Origin: Gluconacetobacter aggeris
GTDB lineage: Bacteria; Pseudomonadota; Alphaproteobacteria; Acetobacterales; Acetobacteraceae
Assembly: GCF_014174395.1 (NCBI RefSeq)
Contig: NZ_JABEQD010000001.1
Location: 531,374-595,373, forward strand
Length of the DNA stretch: 64,000 nt
Reading direction: 5' to 3'
Positions 63,757 through 64,000 of the stretch are shown here, one piece after another (within the stretch, counting starts at the first letter, position 1; the number at the start of each line of letters is the position of its first letter). The notes under the pieces were generated by a model. That model was not told where the DNA came from, did no database searches, and saw only the letters and a program-made list of their open reading frames with translations. A program made the translations under genes and the position numbers.

Positions 63757-64000
63757 TTAGCAGTCTCGCTTGCACGGCTTCTTGCGTGGCTGCAGGGCTG
63801 TGCTGGAGCAGACCGTGGTTCGAAGCGGTGTCACCGCGATCGAGCCCGGATAGGGCTGCCGGAGCGCCCGCTCGATCAGTTGAACGTCCGCCTCAATAGA
63901 TGGCGCGGCCCAACCGAACGCATGTCAGCCCCGGCACGGTGGGCAGGTGCCGGCGGAGCGTCTTCTCGGAAATGCCGGACCTGGCGGCCAGGGCGGAGCA
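63757..64000 (-). pseudogene. Small HTH DNA-binding protein, frameshifted and cut by window edge
   Basis: The frame entering from the edge encodes LAARSGISEKTLRRHLP...VRLGRAIY, an excisionase/AlpA-like helix-turn-helix, then stops at 63893. Shifting frame there continues the family-like tail EADVQLIERALRQPYPGS to a stop at 63757. A net two-base loss or one-base gain explains this. The 63541-63756 stretch before it holds no gene I can support. Confidence 0.5.

Overview
GC-rich chromosomal DNA, most consistent with an acetic acid bacterium (Acetobacteraceae; Gluconacetobacter or Komagataeibacter is my best guess from gene content and style). The backbone looks origin-proximal. It carries mnmE-mnmG-rsmG-parA-parB with two parS sites, rho, and a maf/hemE divergent pair whose 431-bp spacer looks like the chromosomal replication origin, followed by a HAD phosphatase and hemJ.

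Layout: 1-1032 partial unknown gene; 1133-7440 S9 peptidase, a four-gene reductase/AraC cluster (AraC frameshifted) and a transposase relic; 7577-12435 sugar transporter, SelO, hydroxyisobutyryl-CoA hydrolase, flavin reductase; 12469-15736 zinc uptake operon znuA-znuC-znuB divergent from zur across a palindromic operator; 15802-18135 a possible ART-like protein, asparaginase II and a deformylase homologue lacking metal ligands; 18269-18826 a decayed AhpD-like/ECF41-sigma pair; 18899-25185 nucleoside hydrolase, folC, accD, methyltransferase, trpA, trpB; 25354-29563 corA, rho, quinone reductase, ogt; 29696-35395 mnmE to parB plus tRNA-Lys; 35564-39559 tesA/ybbA/ybbP.

A 15-kb island (39631-54724) is inserted at the 3' end of tRNA-Ala(GGC) and flanked by a perfect 54-bp direct repeat. 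It has a tyrosine integrase, an antitoxin/PIN pair, an AT-rich minus-strand cargo of XRE regulator, GHKL ATPase, STAS-like protein and single-pass membrane protein, a long plus-strand operon of small unknown proteins, AlpA-like and BRO antirepressor proteins, a Toprim primase-like protein and a DUF927 ATPase, and a serine resolvase beside a palindrome. No capsid, tail or conjugation genes are visible, so it resembles a phage satellite or small integrative element. The GHKL/STAS-like/membrane cargo is the strongest candidate for an undescribed (probably defence or signalling) system.

A second integrase at 60810-62039 opens another accessory segment that runs off the window. It carries a DUF1828-type two-gene operon and a broken small DNA-binding protein. 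Six copies of a ~120-bp intergenic element with a hairpin at each end lie between backbone genes, mostly convergent ones, and probably act as bidirectional terminators.
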